From Ceratopteris richardii (lineage: Eukaryota; Streptophyta; Polypodiopsida; Polypodiales; Pteridaceae): DNA of 64,000 nt. Location of the stretch: positions 188,990,904 to 189,054,903 of the forward strand of contig CM035413.1 in assembly GCA_020310875.1 (NCBI GenBank). Direction: 5' to 3'. Shown here in pieces: positions 36,100 through 47,912 of this stretch. The notes under the pieces are model-generated. The model did no database searches, was not told where the DNA came from, and was given only the letters and a program-made list of their open reading frames with translations. The position numbers and the translations under genes were made by a program. How positions within the stretch are numbered: position 1 is the stretch's first letter; every line of letters starts with the position of its first letter.

Positions 36100-37470
36100 A
36101 TGGTGGTTATAGGTCACCATCATTATTCTGCATTTTGGGAAACATGATCCTTTCCTTATCATATATAAGCGCCTTAAACATTTCTTCTATAGCTATAGTA
36201 ACATTTGATATTTTATCCATATATTCTTTGGCTAACTTCTTCGCTTCATCAAGTTTACATTGATATGTTATTTCCAAAATTGAGGTGCTTTTCTTCAGTT
36301 CTGCGACCTCTCCCTCCTTGCCTTCCTATAATAAGTTCGTATCTGCATAGTGTTGCTTCCACACTTCAATCTATCGTTCAAGATCTAGAAGCCTACCCGT
36401 TGCACATACACCATGTCAAATCCCTCTTGGAGTTTGACTTTAAGCTCCATAAAATCTGAATTCCACACCGCCAACTTCTCCACTTCTGGAATGGCAACAT
36501 CTTGTCTTTTAATTTCATTAATTTGCTCATTTGCCCCCTTCTTCAATCTTTGAACTTCTTGTTCTTCTTTCTATAGTTTGGGCATAAGCTCCTTATTGGC
36601 CTTCTTCAGTTTTTGTTATGATTTTTGGGTTTGAACGATTTGTGCTTGGAGATGAGCTATGATCTTTGTCTTTTCTTCAATGGCCATCTTTAGCGTACTA
36701 TTTTCTGCCAAGGCTTCATTTAGCTCCTCCACTATCTCCTCATGCATTGCACTTTCTTTCCTTGCACTTTCCGCTTTGACTTGTTCCGTTTCAGCCCTAA
36801 ATCGGCTTAATTCTGCAATCATTTCTGTTTTCTCTACTTCCCATCCGTCTTTCTACTGAGAGAGTGCAATATATTGCTTCTGCATCTTTTCCATTTTTAC
36901 TGCATTCCACTGAACTCCTCTGGCTAAATGTCCCATGATTTTTGGTCTTAGCAATTCATTGGGATACATCCAAGGATAAATATAGTCACTACATCTTACT
37001 GGAGGTAGCTTTACTCTACCATCACTTTGTTTCCATCTATCATTAAGCTTACAAGAAGTAAATGTATGAAGTACCAAAACTTTCCGAGATGTTTTTGTAG
37101 TATAGTCCGGTTGCTCCTATTGCTTTCGGTGTTGCTCTTCTTCTGCTTCCGCTTGTTGCTTCTTTTCTTCCTTTGCACAACATCTATTTTCCTCTTCTTC
37201 TTCTAGTCTCTTCCATGCTGCCTTTTCCTCTCTTCTTGCTAGCTCTTCCTCTCTCCTCTTTTGTTCTACCTCTTCCTCTGCAGGTTTCTTCTCAGCTTCT
37301 TTCCTGCTGTTCTCCTCCACTTGTTGCCTTCGAGATTTCTCCTCTTCATCTCGGTCACCTGTATAATCTTGCAAAGTAACCTCGATCGATTTCTTTTCTA
37401 CAGCCCTCTTCTTTAAAATTTGTAGAAAAACCTCCACTATAACTACTATGTATTCTTGAGGTAAAAATGT
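36100..37470 (-). pseudogene. Long coiled-coil ORF, broken by stops
   Basis: On the minus strand nearly continuous coding from about 37440 to 36400, with a few stops. It has an Arg/Glu/Lys-rich coiled coil (about 37117-37437), a middle block with VKLPPVRCSDYIYPWMYPNELL (about 36853-37077), and a second coiled coil (36616-36822). I do not recognise the protein. It lies 3' of Gypsy-2 pol if CACTA-B is removed, so it may be that element's extra ORF. It could instead be an upstream ORF of another Gypsy. Confidence 0.45.
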
Positions 37471-37690
37471 TGGATTTTTGTAAATAACAAAGCAAATAGG
37501 ACTCCAATTTTTGAGTCTAGCATACTGTTAACTACCCTTACTGTTCTTTGGAACAACCTTATGACCTCCTTCTTTAACTTCTAAAAAATTATTTCAGCCC
37601 GTTCACCTGTGTTTTTGCCGATTCCTTCATTAATGCATACAATTGCTACAAAACACTGTAACGCTTTGCCTGCATATTAATAATAATATT

Positions 37691-37960
37691 CACTACAACA
37701 GATTGATGGTATACCGAGGTTTTTACCGAGGAAAATGAATGTGGCTTTATTTTCCGCAATGCCGGTGTAAAGGTCGATTTGCGCGTCGGTACCAAAGAGT
37801 CGGTATAAACGTCCGTATATGTGTTGGTAAAAGCATCGATATATGCGTCGGTATAAACGTCAGTATTTGCATCGGTAAGCGGCTTCTGCTGCATCGCCTT
37901 CTGGGTGTATCGACGGTTATTCCGATGACACTACTAGGAGTACCGTCGCGTATACCGACG
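37691..37960. repeat. CACTA-B subterminal repeats, left
   Basis: Repeated (G)TCGGTA(T) and CGTCGGTATAAACGTC units; probable transposase-binding sites of En/Spm elements. Confidence 0.75.
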
Positions 37961-37980
37961 ACCATACCTGCAAAATTTTT

Positions 37981-38060
37981 TTTGGGCAGAGTGTTTTGTC
38001 TTTTGCTACAACAACATTACCATGATGTTGCTGAACAAAAGACAGTACACTCTGCCCAAA
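37981..38060. repeat. Long hairpin in CACTA-B 3' region
   Basis: TTTGGGCAGAGTGT... pairs with ...ACACTCTGCCCAAA; 23 of 25 outer positions pair and the inner CAACAT/ATGTTG closes the loop. Confidence 0.9.
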
Positions 38061-38435
38061 AAAAACCGACTACATGTGATGTGTACTCTAATGACAACCG
38101 AAATATGATTTCATGAAACAGAGTATTATTGTACACAAAAGAGATCGATAATCAGAATGAACAATGAACCATGTACAAAAGAAGATATATATTTCAATAA
38201 TGAAGCATGTACAAGAGTGTGGCAAACCACTGTCATATATGACGCTTTTACAAAATGTGGCAAAGCAATGTATTGCCATATGGAAATCAAATACAAAATA
38301 TTGGTCTTCCACTGCCATACACATGCAAAGAACGTTCCATATCAACAGTCCTGCAACAAAGAACATTAATGGAATGAGATAAATTCACATGAAAATTACA
38401 AACAAGTAAAAACCAAGTTTATAAATTAATTACCT

Positions 38436-38960
38436 CATCGCAAACGCTCCCATGAAACTACCGCACCGCGTCCCTCCAAGTCCTGCAATAGTGCAGTCAA
38501 CCCATGACTATATCCATAAGACTCCTCCGTTCGTGTTGGAGGACGACCCATTGCCAGCTCTTGAAACAAATATAAAAAGATTAGAGAAATATATATGAGA
38601 AATTTAACACAAATAAATTCAATAAATGAAATGGTACTTACAAACTCATGACGCATCGTGTCATATCCGCCGCTGCCCAAATGTGATGGTCCAATCGTGT
38701 CTAGACGTGTGGCTGCGACATTTCGCTGTTGGCGATATCGATCAGGAGTCTGCTGCTGCTCATCACGAATCATGTCCCACTCCTCAGCATCTAACCACAC
38801 AGGCTTTGGTAAGCCTTCTCTGAATGCATCACGAGCCTCGGATCGTCGATGCGACATGACCTCACGTGCGGTGTGCAGAATCCACTCTGAACTGATAATC
38901 GACTGTCCATCGCTGGTCGAAACTCCTGGTAAATCGTCTGTGTGCTATAATTCTTCCGAT
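38436..38960 (-). CDS. CACTA-B transposase-like protein (Ptta/En-Spm type), two exons
   Basis: Exon a (about 38960-38642): SSEWILHTAREVMSHRRSE, LPKPVWLDAEEWDMIRDEQ, RYRQQRNVAATRL and HLGSGGYDTM. Exon b (38557-38436): LAMGRPPTRTEESYGYSHG and ending WERLR. The intron starts GTAAGT; the acceptor used in CACTA-A (CAG) is CAA here, so an AG two bases further is the likely substitute and keeps the frame. Relatives are the accessory proteins of plant En/Spm elements. The N-terminal start is not clear, so the gene may be partial. Confidence 0.6.
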
Positions 38961-39179
38961 CTTTATCCTGTTCACTTCATTTCAACATGATGGAGTGTCC
39001 AAACTGGATGGAGCAAAGCTGTCGTATGCATGCACGCATTGCTTTGCCAGTCGCATCCATTACCGGAGTCCACTAGAGATGGACTTTCTTCTACATCTGC
39101 ATTTTCAAAAATTTGTCTACTACGTGGAGCGACTTGTAAAACGAATAGCCACTCTGGGTCTTTTGAATCTGGTATAAAA

Positions 39180-39780
39180 ACAACTTGCTCATAGTGTATA
39201 TAAATATCTTATTTTTTATATATATTTATTTATATATTCAGATTTTTTTTCTTACGTAATCCTATTTTTATATATATAATTTCATATATTTAATTACAGA
39301 TATTTAATTAAATTATTTAAAACACTATTCTTTTTATATTTATTTATGTATATAATTATCTTATTTTATATATATATTTATTTATATATTCAGATTTTTT
39401 TCCTTACGTAATCCTATTTTTATATATTTAATTTTATATATTTAATTATATATATTTAATCAAATTATTTAAAACACTAGTTCTTTTTATATTATTATGT
39501 ATATAATTATCTTATTTTATATATATATATATTTATATATTCAGATTTTCTTTTCCTTACGTAATCCTATTTTTATATATTTAATTTTATATATTTAATT
39601 ATAAATATTGAATCAAATTATTTAAAACACTAGTTCTTTTATATTTATTTATGTATATAATTATCTTATTATATATATATATTTATTTATATATTCAAAA
39701 TTTTTTTCCTTACCTAATCCTATTTTTATATATTTTATTTTATATATTTAATTATAAATATTTAATTAAAACCCTAATCT
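39180..39780. repeat. AT-rich tandem repeat, ~153-bp unit
   Basis: Four units marked by TTACGTAATCCTATTTTT at about 39252, 39404, 39557 and 39710 (last one TTACCTAAT). Very AT-rich. Confidence 0.9.
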
Positions 39781-41420
39781 TAAAATTCTAGATCTGAAAT
39801 ACGAAACCCTAAAACCCTAATCTTAAATATGTAGACCTAAAATATGTATATTTCTGTATACATGTGTATATACATGTATATATGTATTACATGTGCATGT
39901 GTATGTGTGCATATATCTTATGTAGGTGTTATAAACCTAAAACCCTAATATTAAAGATTTAAATCTAAAATATGTATATTTTTGTATGCATGTGTATCTA
40001 CATGTATGTATGTATTATATGTATATGTGTGTTTGTGTGTATATGTAATCTACGTATTAAAATCCTAAAACCCTAATCAGAAAGACTTAGACTTAAATCT
40101 GAAATACTAAACCCTAAAACCCTAATCTTAAATATCTAGACCTAAAATATGTATATTTTTGTATACATGTGTATATACATGTATATATGTATTACATGTG
40201 TATGTGTGCATATATCTTATGTAGGTGTTATAACCCTAAAACCCTAATCTTAAAGATTTAAATCTAAAATATGTATATTTTTGTATGCATGTGTATCTAC
40301 ATGTATGTATGTATTATATGTATATGTGTGCTTGTGTATATATGTTATCTACGCATTAAAATCCTAAAACCCTAATAAGAAAGACTTAGACTTAAATCTG
40401 AAATACTAAACCCTAAAACCCTAATCTTAAATATCTAGACCTAAAATATGTATATTTCTGTATACATGTGCATATACATGTATATATGTATTACATGTGT
40501 ATGTGTATGTGTGCATATATGTTATGTAGGTGTTATAACCCTAAAACCCTAATCTTAAAGATTTAAATCTAAAATATGTATATTTTTGTATGCATGTGTA
40601 TCTACATGTATGTATGTGTATTATATGTATATGTGTGTTTGTGTATATATGTTATCTACGTATTAAAATCCTAAAACCCTAATCAGAAAGACTTAGATTT
40701 AAATATGAAATACTAAACCTTAAAACCCTAATCTTAAATATCTAGACTTAAAATATGTATATTTCTATATACATGTGTATATACATGTATATATGTATTA
40801 TATGTGTATGTGTATGTGTGCATATATGTTATGTAAAACCCTAAAACCCTAATCTTAAAGATTTATATATGTTATCTACGTATTAAAATCCTAAAACCCT
40901 AATCACAAAGACTTAGACTTAAATCTGAAATACTAAACCCTAAAACCCTAATCTTAAATATCTAGACCTAAAATATGTATATTTTTGTATACATGTGTAC
41001 ATACATGTATATATGTATTATATGTGCATGTGTATGTGTGCATATATGTTATGTAGGTGTTAAAACCCTAAAACCCTAATCTTAAAGATTTAAATCTAAA
41101 ATATGTATATTTTTTTATGCATGTGTATCTACATGTATGTATGTATTATATGTATATGTGTGTTTGTGTATATATGTTATCTACGTATTAAAATCCTAAA
41201 ACCCTAATAAGAAAGACTTAGACTTAAATCTGAAATACTAAACCCTAAAACCCTAATCTTAAATATCTAGACCTAAAATATGTATATTTTTGTATACATG
41301 TGTATATACATGTATATATGTATTATATGTGCATGTGTATGTATGCATATATGTTATGTAGGTGTTAAAACCCTAAAACCCTAATCTTAAATATTTAACC
41401 CTAAAACCCTAATCCTATTT
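39780..41420. repeat. Telomere-like satellite, ~300-bp unit
   Basis: Six units start GAAATAC near 39797, 40101, 40400, 40707, 40927 and 41232 (spacing about 304, 299, 307, 220, 305). Each has two short CCCTAAAACCCTAA blocks, Arabidopsis-type telomere-like. Located within CACTA-B. Confidence 0.92.
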
Positions 41421-41464
41421 TTATATATTTGATGTAAAAAAAAAACTTCAAAATAAAAATAGGA

Positions 41465-41950
41465 TTATATGTGTGTATGTATGCATGTGTGTATATATGT
41501 GTGTGTATGTATGCATGTGTACATGTGTGTGTGTATGTATACATGTGTATACATGTGTGTGTATGTGTATGTGTGTGTATGTGTATGCATGTGTATACAT
41601 GTGTGTGTATGTATACATGCATGTGTGTATATGTGTGTATGTATGCATGTGTGTATATATGTGTGTATGCATGCATGCCGGTATATGTGTGTGTATGTAT
41701 GCATGCATGTGTATATGTGTGTATATATGCGTGTGTGTATGTATGTGTGTATATGTGTGTGTGTATGTGTATGTATGCATATGTGTATATATGTGTGTGT
41801 ATGTATGTGTGTATGCATGTGTGTAAATTTATGTGTGTGTGTATGCATGCATATGTGTATATGTGTGTGTGTGTATGTAAGCATGCATGTGTGTATAGGT
41901 GTGTGTATGTAAGCATGCATGTGTGTATGTATGCATGTGTAAATTAATGT
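41465..41950. repeat. TG/TATG microsatellite
   Basis: About 490 bp of GTGTATG variants. It explains all the Cys/Met/Val-rich and His/Thr-rich open frames here. Confidence 0.95.
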
Positions 41951-41952
41951 GT

Positions 41953-42046
41953 ATCTTCCTTTCTCTTCTCTCTCTCTTTCTTTCTCTCTCTCTCTCTCTC
42001 TTTCTCTCCCTTTCTCTCTCTCTCTCTCTCTCCTTCTCTCTCTATC
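41953..42046. repeat. CT-rich tract
   Basis: Impure CT/TTCT run, part of CACTA-B. Confidence 0.85.
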
Positions 42047-42249
42047 AATAGCGAATAAAAGAATCACTTACAAGTATGTCTCTCTTTGAATCGTTGTCAT
42101 CAAAGCGTAATGTAGATCATCTCTCATCCAATTCCAAACAATCAACGCCAACGAACTTTTGCAAAATCAACGAAAAGAGAAATTAGAAACCCTAAAGCAT
42201 CGAGAAACACAAATGCTAACAGTACGCGCAGCACTTACCAAGATGTGAG

Positions 42250-42684
42250 ATCTAAGCCGAGAGAGTGTGTGTGTGTAGAGAGAGAGATCCGTGTGTGTGT
42301 GTGTGCACAAGACAATGCAGGTTCGCGCGTGCAAATTCGACAGTAGACCAACAGTACTCAAACACGCGTAGAAATGTGAAGTTTTGCTCTCGGGTTCGCG
42401 GTATGTTTAAAATTCACCGCCGGTATAGGCGCCGGTATGGGGCGTCGGTATACGCATCGGTAGATGCCAGTAAATTACCGACACTTATACCGATGCCTAT
42501 ACCAACGCCTATACCGACGCTTATACCGGCGGCTGCGGGCCACACCGACGATCCGTTTAAAACGGTCATACCGACGGTCACTTGACCGTCGGTATCTCTT
42601 AGTCAGATTTTTCGAGGGCTATACCAACGTCGACTATGACCGTCGGTATATGCAGCGTCGGTATGCCCCTCATATATTGTAGTG
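42250..42684. repeat. CACTA-B subterminal repeats, right, with palindrome
   Basis: Many ATACCGACG/CGTCGGTAT units and a 26-bp near-perfect palindrome at 42569-42594 (TACCGACGGTCA, CT, TGACCGTCGGTA). Matches the left end of CACTA-A. Confidence 0.85.
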
Positions 42685-43435
42685 AATCATCATCATCAAT
42701 AGTAAGCTGAGCTCTATTGGATTACTATTTGGAAGTTGGATGAATTTGTACTCTCTGAAACATGGTTTCCCCAATAACCTGTAGATCTCTACTGCGTCGA
42801 CAGACTTTGTATTGACTATAATACTTGTGCTAGCGACATGTAATCATTGAATGATTAGTGCTAGCGTTAATTGAAAGGTGTCCTTCCCTATCTGTAGGCT
42901 TATCTCTTGGGCATTAAGTTCATTGCCATTGATCTATTTGGCTACCTCGTTGGCTATATCTTTAGTATGCGGATAGGGATGAATGCTCCAACAATGCACA
43001 TTGCAAGGGTCCTCTGCATTCGAACTAGTCTTTCTGCTCTTGAGAGAGTGTTTTTGATATGTTTAGAAGATGGGCATCAGAGAAGGTGATGGCCATGGCT
43101 ATGCTTTTGCTTCTTCGTATGTTGAACGTTGAAGGTCATCATTGCTATGCTCACTTTGCTCGCTCTGATCGTGAGTTCACAAAATGATCCAAATTCGGTA
43201 TTGTCCTCAGCCTTTTATTGCCTACGTTTCTGTATTGCAAGCATCCGGTTTGCATCATGATTACCCTAAATGGTATCTTAACTATGGCAAATCTACACTC
43301 ATCACGACCCTCATAATAAGAATCGTAGGATCATATTCGAAATGATGCCTTCATCGCCGTCGTTAATTGATTGTATGATTTGCATGTTAAAAGTTATTTT
43401 GCCACTTATGCACGAACTTTTATTTTTATTGGCTC

Positions 43436-43485
<50 letters not shown>

Positions 43486-43870
43486 ATTTATATATATATT
43501 CCAAGTTCGATTGTCGAAATTATCCTCCGAATGATTGATAGGGCTGCAATTTGGACCCAGTAATAACTGTGGGTAACACTTCTCTGAACAACATAGCCAA
43601 TCAGAATGAGCCGAGTCCGCACAATTCATGAATCCAAAATGGACCATCCACCGCAACTTTAATTTTCCCCTTTTCTAATTCATTTTGGAATGGAAATACA
43701 ACACTAAGTCACAAGGTCTAAAAATTTTCATCCGTAAATTATGATCATGCCATTTCTTTTGGCGGTTCTACACCTTCTGTAGTAATAGAAAACATTGATA
43801 TATATGCTCATCTAATTAGCGCAGCTGATCCATCCGATAAGCGAACTAGTCCTCCAGTACTAAGCACTTC
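42685..43870. other. Gypsy-2 3' region, little recognisable
   Basis: Contains a TATATA/TGTGTG microsatellite at 43436-43500. No domain read. Confidence 0.4.
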
Positions 43871-43879
43871 TAGACCACA

Positions 43880-44720
43880 ATCCAGAGACTTGGAATTGCA
43901 AACTCGAATGGAAGGATCACTCCTTGTCCGTAAAGCAGTTTGAAGGGAGTGCTGCCAACTGAAACCTTATATGATGTCTAGTATGCCCAAAATACTGTGG
44001 GGAGAATAATTTCCCACTAATCCGTGGAATCAGATAACATCTTTTGCAACATGTACAGAAGGACTTTATTGGTGCTTTCCGCTAAACCATTTGCCCAGGG
44101 ATAATATGGAGAACTGAAGTTATGCTTTATCTGGTATTCAATTGTAATTTTTGAAATTAACTGATTCAAGAAATGAGTTCCCCTATCTGATACTAATTCC
44201 AGCGGTAGATGGATATGCGAAAAAATCTCATTCTAAAGCTTTTTATCTACTGTGCGAGCCATATCTTGTTTAGTGGCCCAAAATTTTGCCCATCCGGTAT
44301 AGTAATCTATGCAAGTGAGGATATAGAGTGCTCGCGTTCGTGCTACTGGTGGTTTAATTGAACCAATAAAATCTAAACCCCATTTTTGAAATGGCTCTTG
44401 CAAAAGAATAAGTTGTAGTGGAAAATGGTTACTATCTCGGGGTTCTCTAGTACATTGACAAGGGTCACAATTCCGCATTGCATTCTACACATCTGCGTAG
44501 ATCGTTGGCCACCACAATCCTACTTGCTGAATCTTTTGGACCATTATCAAATGGTTGAAATGACCACCTGCATCACCTGCATGAGCTTCACAGATAACTA
44601 CTACCACCTCATGTGGAGGTACACAATGTAACCAGATTTTGGTTGGATCTTTGTGATACAACTGACCCATGATGATAGTAAATTGGTGACTACGGAGACC
44701 AAGTTTCTTTCTTGCCATAA
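43880..44720 (-). pseudogene. Gypsy-2 integrase
   Basis: From right to left on the minus strand: zinc-binding region (CEAHAGDAGGH, CDPCQ), LDFIGSI (first Asp), SDRGTHFLNQL (second Asp) and YYPWANGLAEST (Glu). The triad is readable but stops break the frame. Confidence 0.78.
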
Positions 44721-44789
44721 AAGCAAATGAGACGGGGCTATGCCATTCTCTAGGAAACTCAACATTTCTTCATACCACGTTGGAAAAGT

Positions 44790-45260
44790 CTACAAAGCCT
44801 CTTCAACTTCCATGACCGTAAATACCTCAGCATCGAGAAGAGCATCATTTACACCCTCTAGTGGTTCTCCATGATCAATTCGTGATAGAAGACCAGCAAT
44901 GGCATGGCTTGCTCTCCGGCAATGGACAATATCATAGTCGAATTCTTGAAGCAAGAGGATCCACCTGTCTAACCATCCTATCAAATTCTTTTGCTTCACC
45001 AAATGCGGAAGGGCATTATGATCTACATGGAAAGTGAATGATCGTCCCAATAAGTAACATCAAAATTTCTTTATTGAGTAGATTAATTTAAGTCATTCAT
45101 GTTTATTGGTTGAGTAATTCTACTCAGTTGATGTTAATCTTTGACTAGCATAATAAATCAAGTTGAACCAGTTTCACCCTTCCTTCTGCATAAGTACACT
45201 CCCAATGGCCTTATTTGATGCATCTACAAAGACATGAAAGGGTTCTGTATAGTTTGGAGC
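44790..45260 (-). pseudogene. Gypsy-2 RNase H
   Basis: PFHVFVDASNKAIGSVLMQKEG near 45200, then LTSTE and FTFHVDHNALPHLV with VHCRRASHAIAGLLSR; stops in between. Confidence 0.75.
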
Positions 45261-45379
45261 TTTCAGGACAAGTGCAGTAGCAAGTATTTTTTGTAGTCAT
45301 TTGAAGGCTAGTTGTAGTTTATCTGTCCACTTGCATTCCACCGGTCTGACATGCACTAATTTGTTAAATGGTATGGTGA

Positions 45380-46080
45380 TATGTGTCAGTCCCCGCAAGT
45401 GTCACCCATGCCACTAAATTTGACCAAGGAACCGCAAAACTTTTTTCGAGTTCTGGGGTGCTGGAGTCTCCAGTATGACCTTGACTTTATTTGAGTCCAT
45501 GGCAATGCCATTTTCCAAAATGATGTGGCCCAATAACTTTCCACATTTTACTACAAATGTTGATTTGTTGGGGTTAAGGAAAAGATGTACCTTTCGACAT
45601 GAATCAAAACAGACCCATAAGTGCTCCAAATGTGCATCCATCTTTTTGGAAATTGAAAAATCATCCAAGGATATTCGCATAAAGGATGTGAAGTAGGGAG
45701 CAAAAATTTGTCGCATGCAACATTGAAAGGTGTTTTGTGCATTTCGTAGACGAAACCACATGACAATACATGCGAATACCCCCCAATTCGTAATAAATGC
45801 TGTCTTTCATATGTCTTCCTCTGCCATTCGTACTTGGTTGTAGCTACTAAAACCATCTAAGAAAGAATACATTTCTCTGTTGGCCACTTCATCTAGCATG
45901 CTGTCCAAAAATGGCAGTTGAAAAGGATCATGTATTGTTGTCGTATTCAACTTTGTGTAGTCTACGCAAATTCACAACTGCTTCTTCTTCTTTGGCACAA
46001 TGACTATTGGTGAGACCCACTCCGGATTTTCGATAGTAACAATATATCTGACTTTGATTAATCTATCTAACTCGTGCTTA
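45380..46080 (-). pseudogene. Gypsy-2 reverse transcriptase
   Basis: PIVIVPKKKKQLRICVDY (about 46010), FSSYNQ, NAQNTFQCCM, and ISLDDFSI with the catalytic DD intact, then LGHIILENGIAMD. Frame changes between blocks. Confidence 0.8.
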
Positions 46081-46689
46081 ACCTGCTCCGCAAAGTTCGG
46101 GTTCATTATCTACCTTTGCTGCATTAGGGGAGTAATGTCTGGTTTGAGTAAGATCCGATGGTGGTATAATTTGGGATTGAGACCCTTCATGTCGGCATAT
46201 GTCTAGACAAACACATCCTTGTGCTACTATAGTAGGGTAATCAATGCCATCCAAAATTATGGAGCAAGCTCTACACAAATTCGGATCTGTTTAAGTTCTT
46301 CCACAGTGCCCAAATTGATGACTTCAAGTGAGTCTTCTTTGACGCGTACCCTACCCAGCTCCATAAGGTCTTGAATTACCGGATCTGAAATTTCTCCATC
46401 CTCAGGTTCCAAAAGTTCTGTATAGATAGAGGCAGCCATGCTTCCACAAATTGATCTAATGACTAGGTTTACATCAAAAATTCTGAATGATAATAGGTCT
46501 CTATTGGCTTCGAGAAATTATCATTCTTCATCCTCCTCCACCCCATTCAACATGTGGAGGCTTCTGCTAATAGTGGCTTATCTTATGGAAGACAATATTG
46601 TTCATTCTCTAATTGAACTGCAAACTTAGCATGCCCTTTCCAGAATGTAATGGTCTTTGCATCCCAATTCTAGCGTACTTTGGCATTCC

Positions 46690-47022
46690 TCAACCAAGGC
46701 CATCCAAGTAGTAAATTGTACTCCAAATTCTTCCCTTAAGCTCCAGTACCACAACTATAATATTAAACATCACCTGAGAAAACCTGATGGGAATATCTTT
46801 GATCAGCCCCACCGACTTCACTTGCGAGTGGTCCACCATCCGTACAAAAAATGGGGCTAGCTCAATACTATTCCAACCCATCTGTTTACATGTAGTCATT
46901 GAAGTGATGTTTATGCTTGATCCACCATCAATCAGGGCCTTAGGAATATCTTTATTTTTATACCATGCCATAATGGTAGGAATTATATAATCAACTTTTC
47001 TATCTGGAACATCTTTGACCAT
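46690..47022 (-). pseudogene. Gypsy-2 aspartic protease
   Basis: ALIDGGSSINI followed by a beta-rich segment fits the retropepsin fold, but the active site reads Asp-Gly-Gly instead of Asp-Ser/Thr-Gly. Open across 110 codons. Confidence 0.65.
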
Positions 47023-47912
47023 ACTCCGATTCTGGACTCGAGGCCTGTGAATATTTCTTCTGTAATTGCTTTAACAATTTCTCCCTAAAAATAGGAACGA
47101 GTTCCAGTAGAGCTCCTAGTGATAATTTCATGTGTGGATTCTGTAATAACTAACAAGAGGAATCTTCCTCGAATGTTATTGGATTAGTATCATTCTAGTT
47201 ATGTTCTGCCTGGGACCTTGAGTTCCGCACTCCGATGCCAAACTCTTGGTCACTAAGGGGCAACTTTTGGATTTTCAAAACTGTAAACTCTGCTTACTAT
47301 TCCAAGTTTTTCCCTTCTTGTCAGCTCCACTAGCCTCCTGGGTTGGTATATTATGTGAATTATTTGTACTTGTTTTACTATGTCGATTTTTATTATGAAT
47401 TACCTCTGGAACAAGCTTAGAATCCATATAGTAGGGTGGGTACTTCTGAGCTTACTGAACCACTTTTTTTAGGCTTTGCTTTTGCTTAGTTGGCATAAGA
47501 TGATCTGTTTGTTGTAAGTTATGGTATTCCTGCCTCAACCTTGTAATGACAGCCACTGATGGATCCAAATATTCTAGAGTTACAACATTAGCCATAGGTG
47601 CATTGAGTTTAGCTTTGTTTTTCCTTCGATCATATTCCTTGGCTTCTTTGCATTCAAACCTTCTATGTCCATACTACATGCAAAATTAACACTGTACAGG
47701 TCTACTTTGAAATTGCCCGGTCCAGGTGGTCTAAACTGATGGCCTTGTCTATATTCTTGAAAGTTTGGGCAGGAAAATTTTCACTGGTCTGGAAACTACT
47801 GTGTGTTTGTATACTACGTCTATCCAGATATCCTAATGTCTTGACTCTCAATCCATTGTCTAGATTTACCTAGAGGTTTATAGCCTACCAAGTCACCTTT
47901 CCACGGAAGAGA

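Larger units (their letters stand above)
37691..42684 (-). mobile_element. CACTA-B, En/Spm-type element, 4994 bp
   Basis: Both ends begin CACTACAA (37691 on the plus strand; 42684 on the minus strand), followed by subterminal arrays of CGGTAT/ATACCGACG. It contains one transposase-like gene (38436-38960), a hairpin, an AT-rich satellite, a telomere-like satellite, a TG tract and CT tracts, but no main transposase (TnpD-type). It is therefore non-autonomous. The three bases outside the ends (ATT and AAT) do not match, so no target duplication is confirmed. Confidence 0.82.

Noticed and set aside
39780-41420. A true chromosome end or ancient fusion point from CCCTAAA repeats
   Set aside because: The motifs are short and spaced within a ~300-bp unit inside a CACTA element, not a pure telomere run.
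41401-42067. Overlapping 110-200 codon open frames
   Set aside because: Produced by the TG/TATG microsatellite and CT tract; same low-complexity pattern in every frame.
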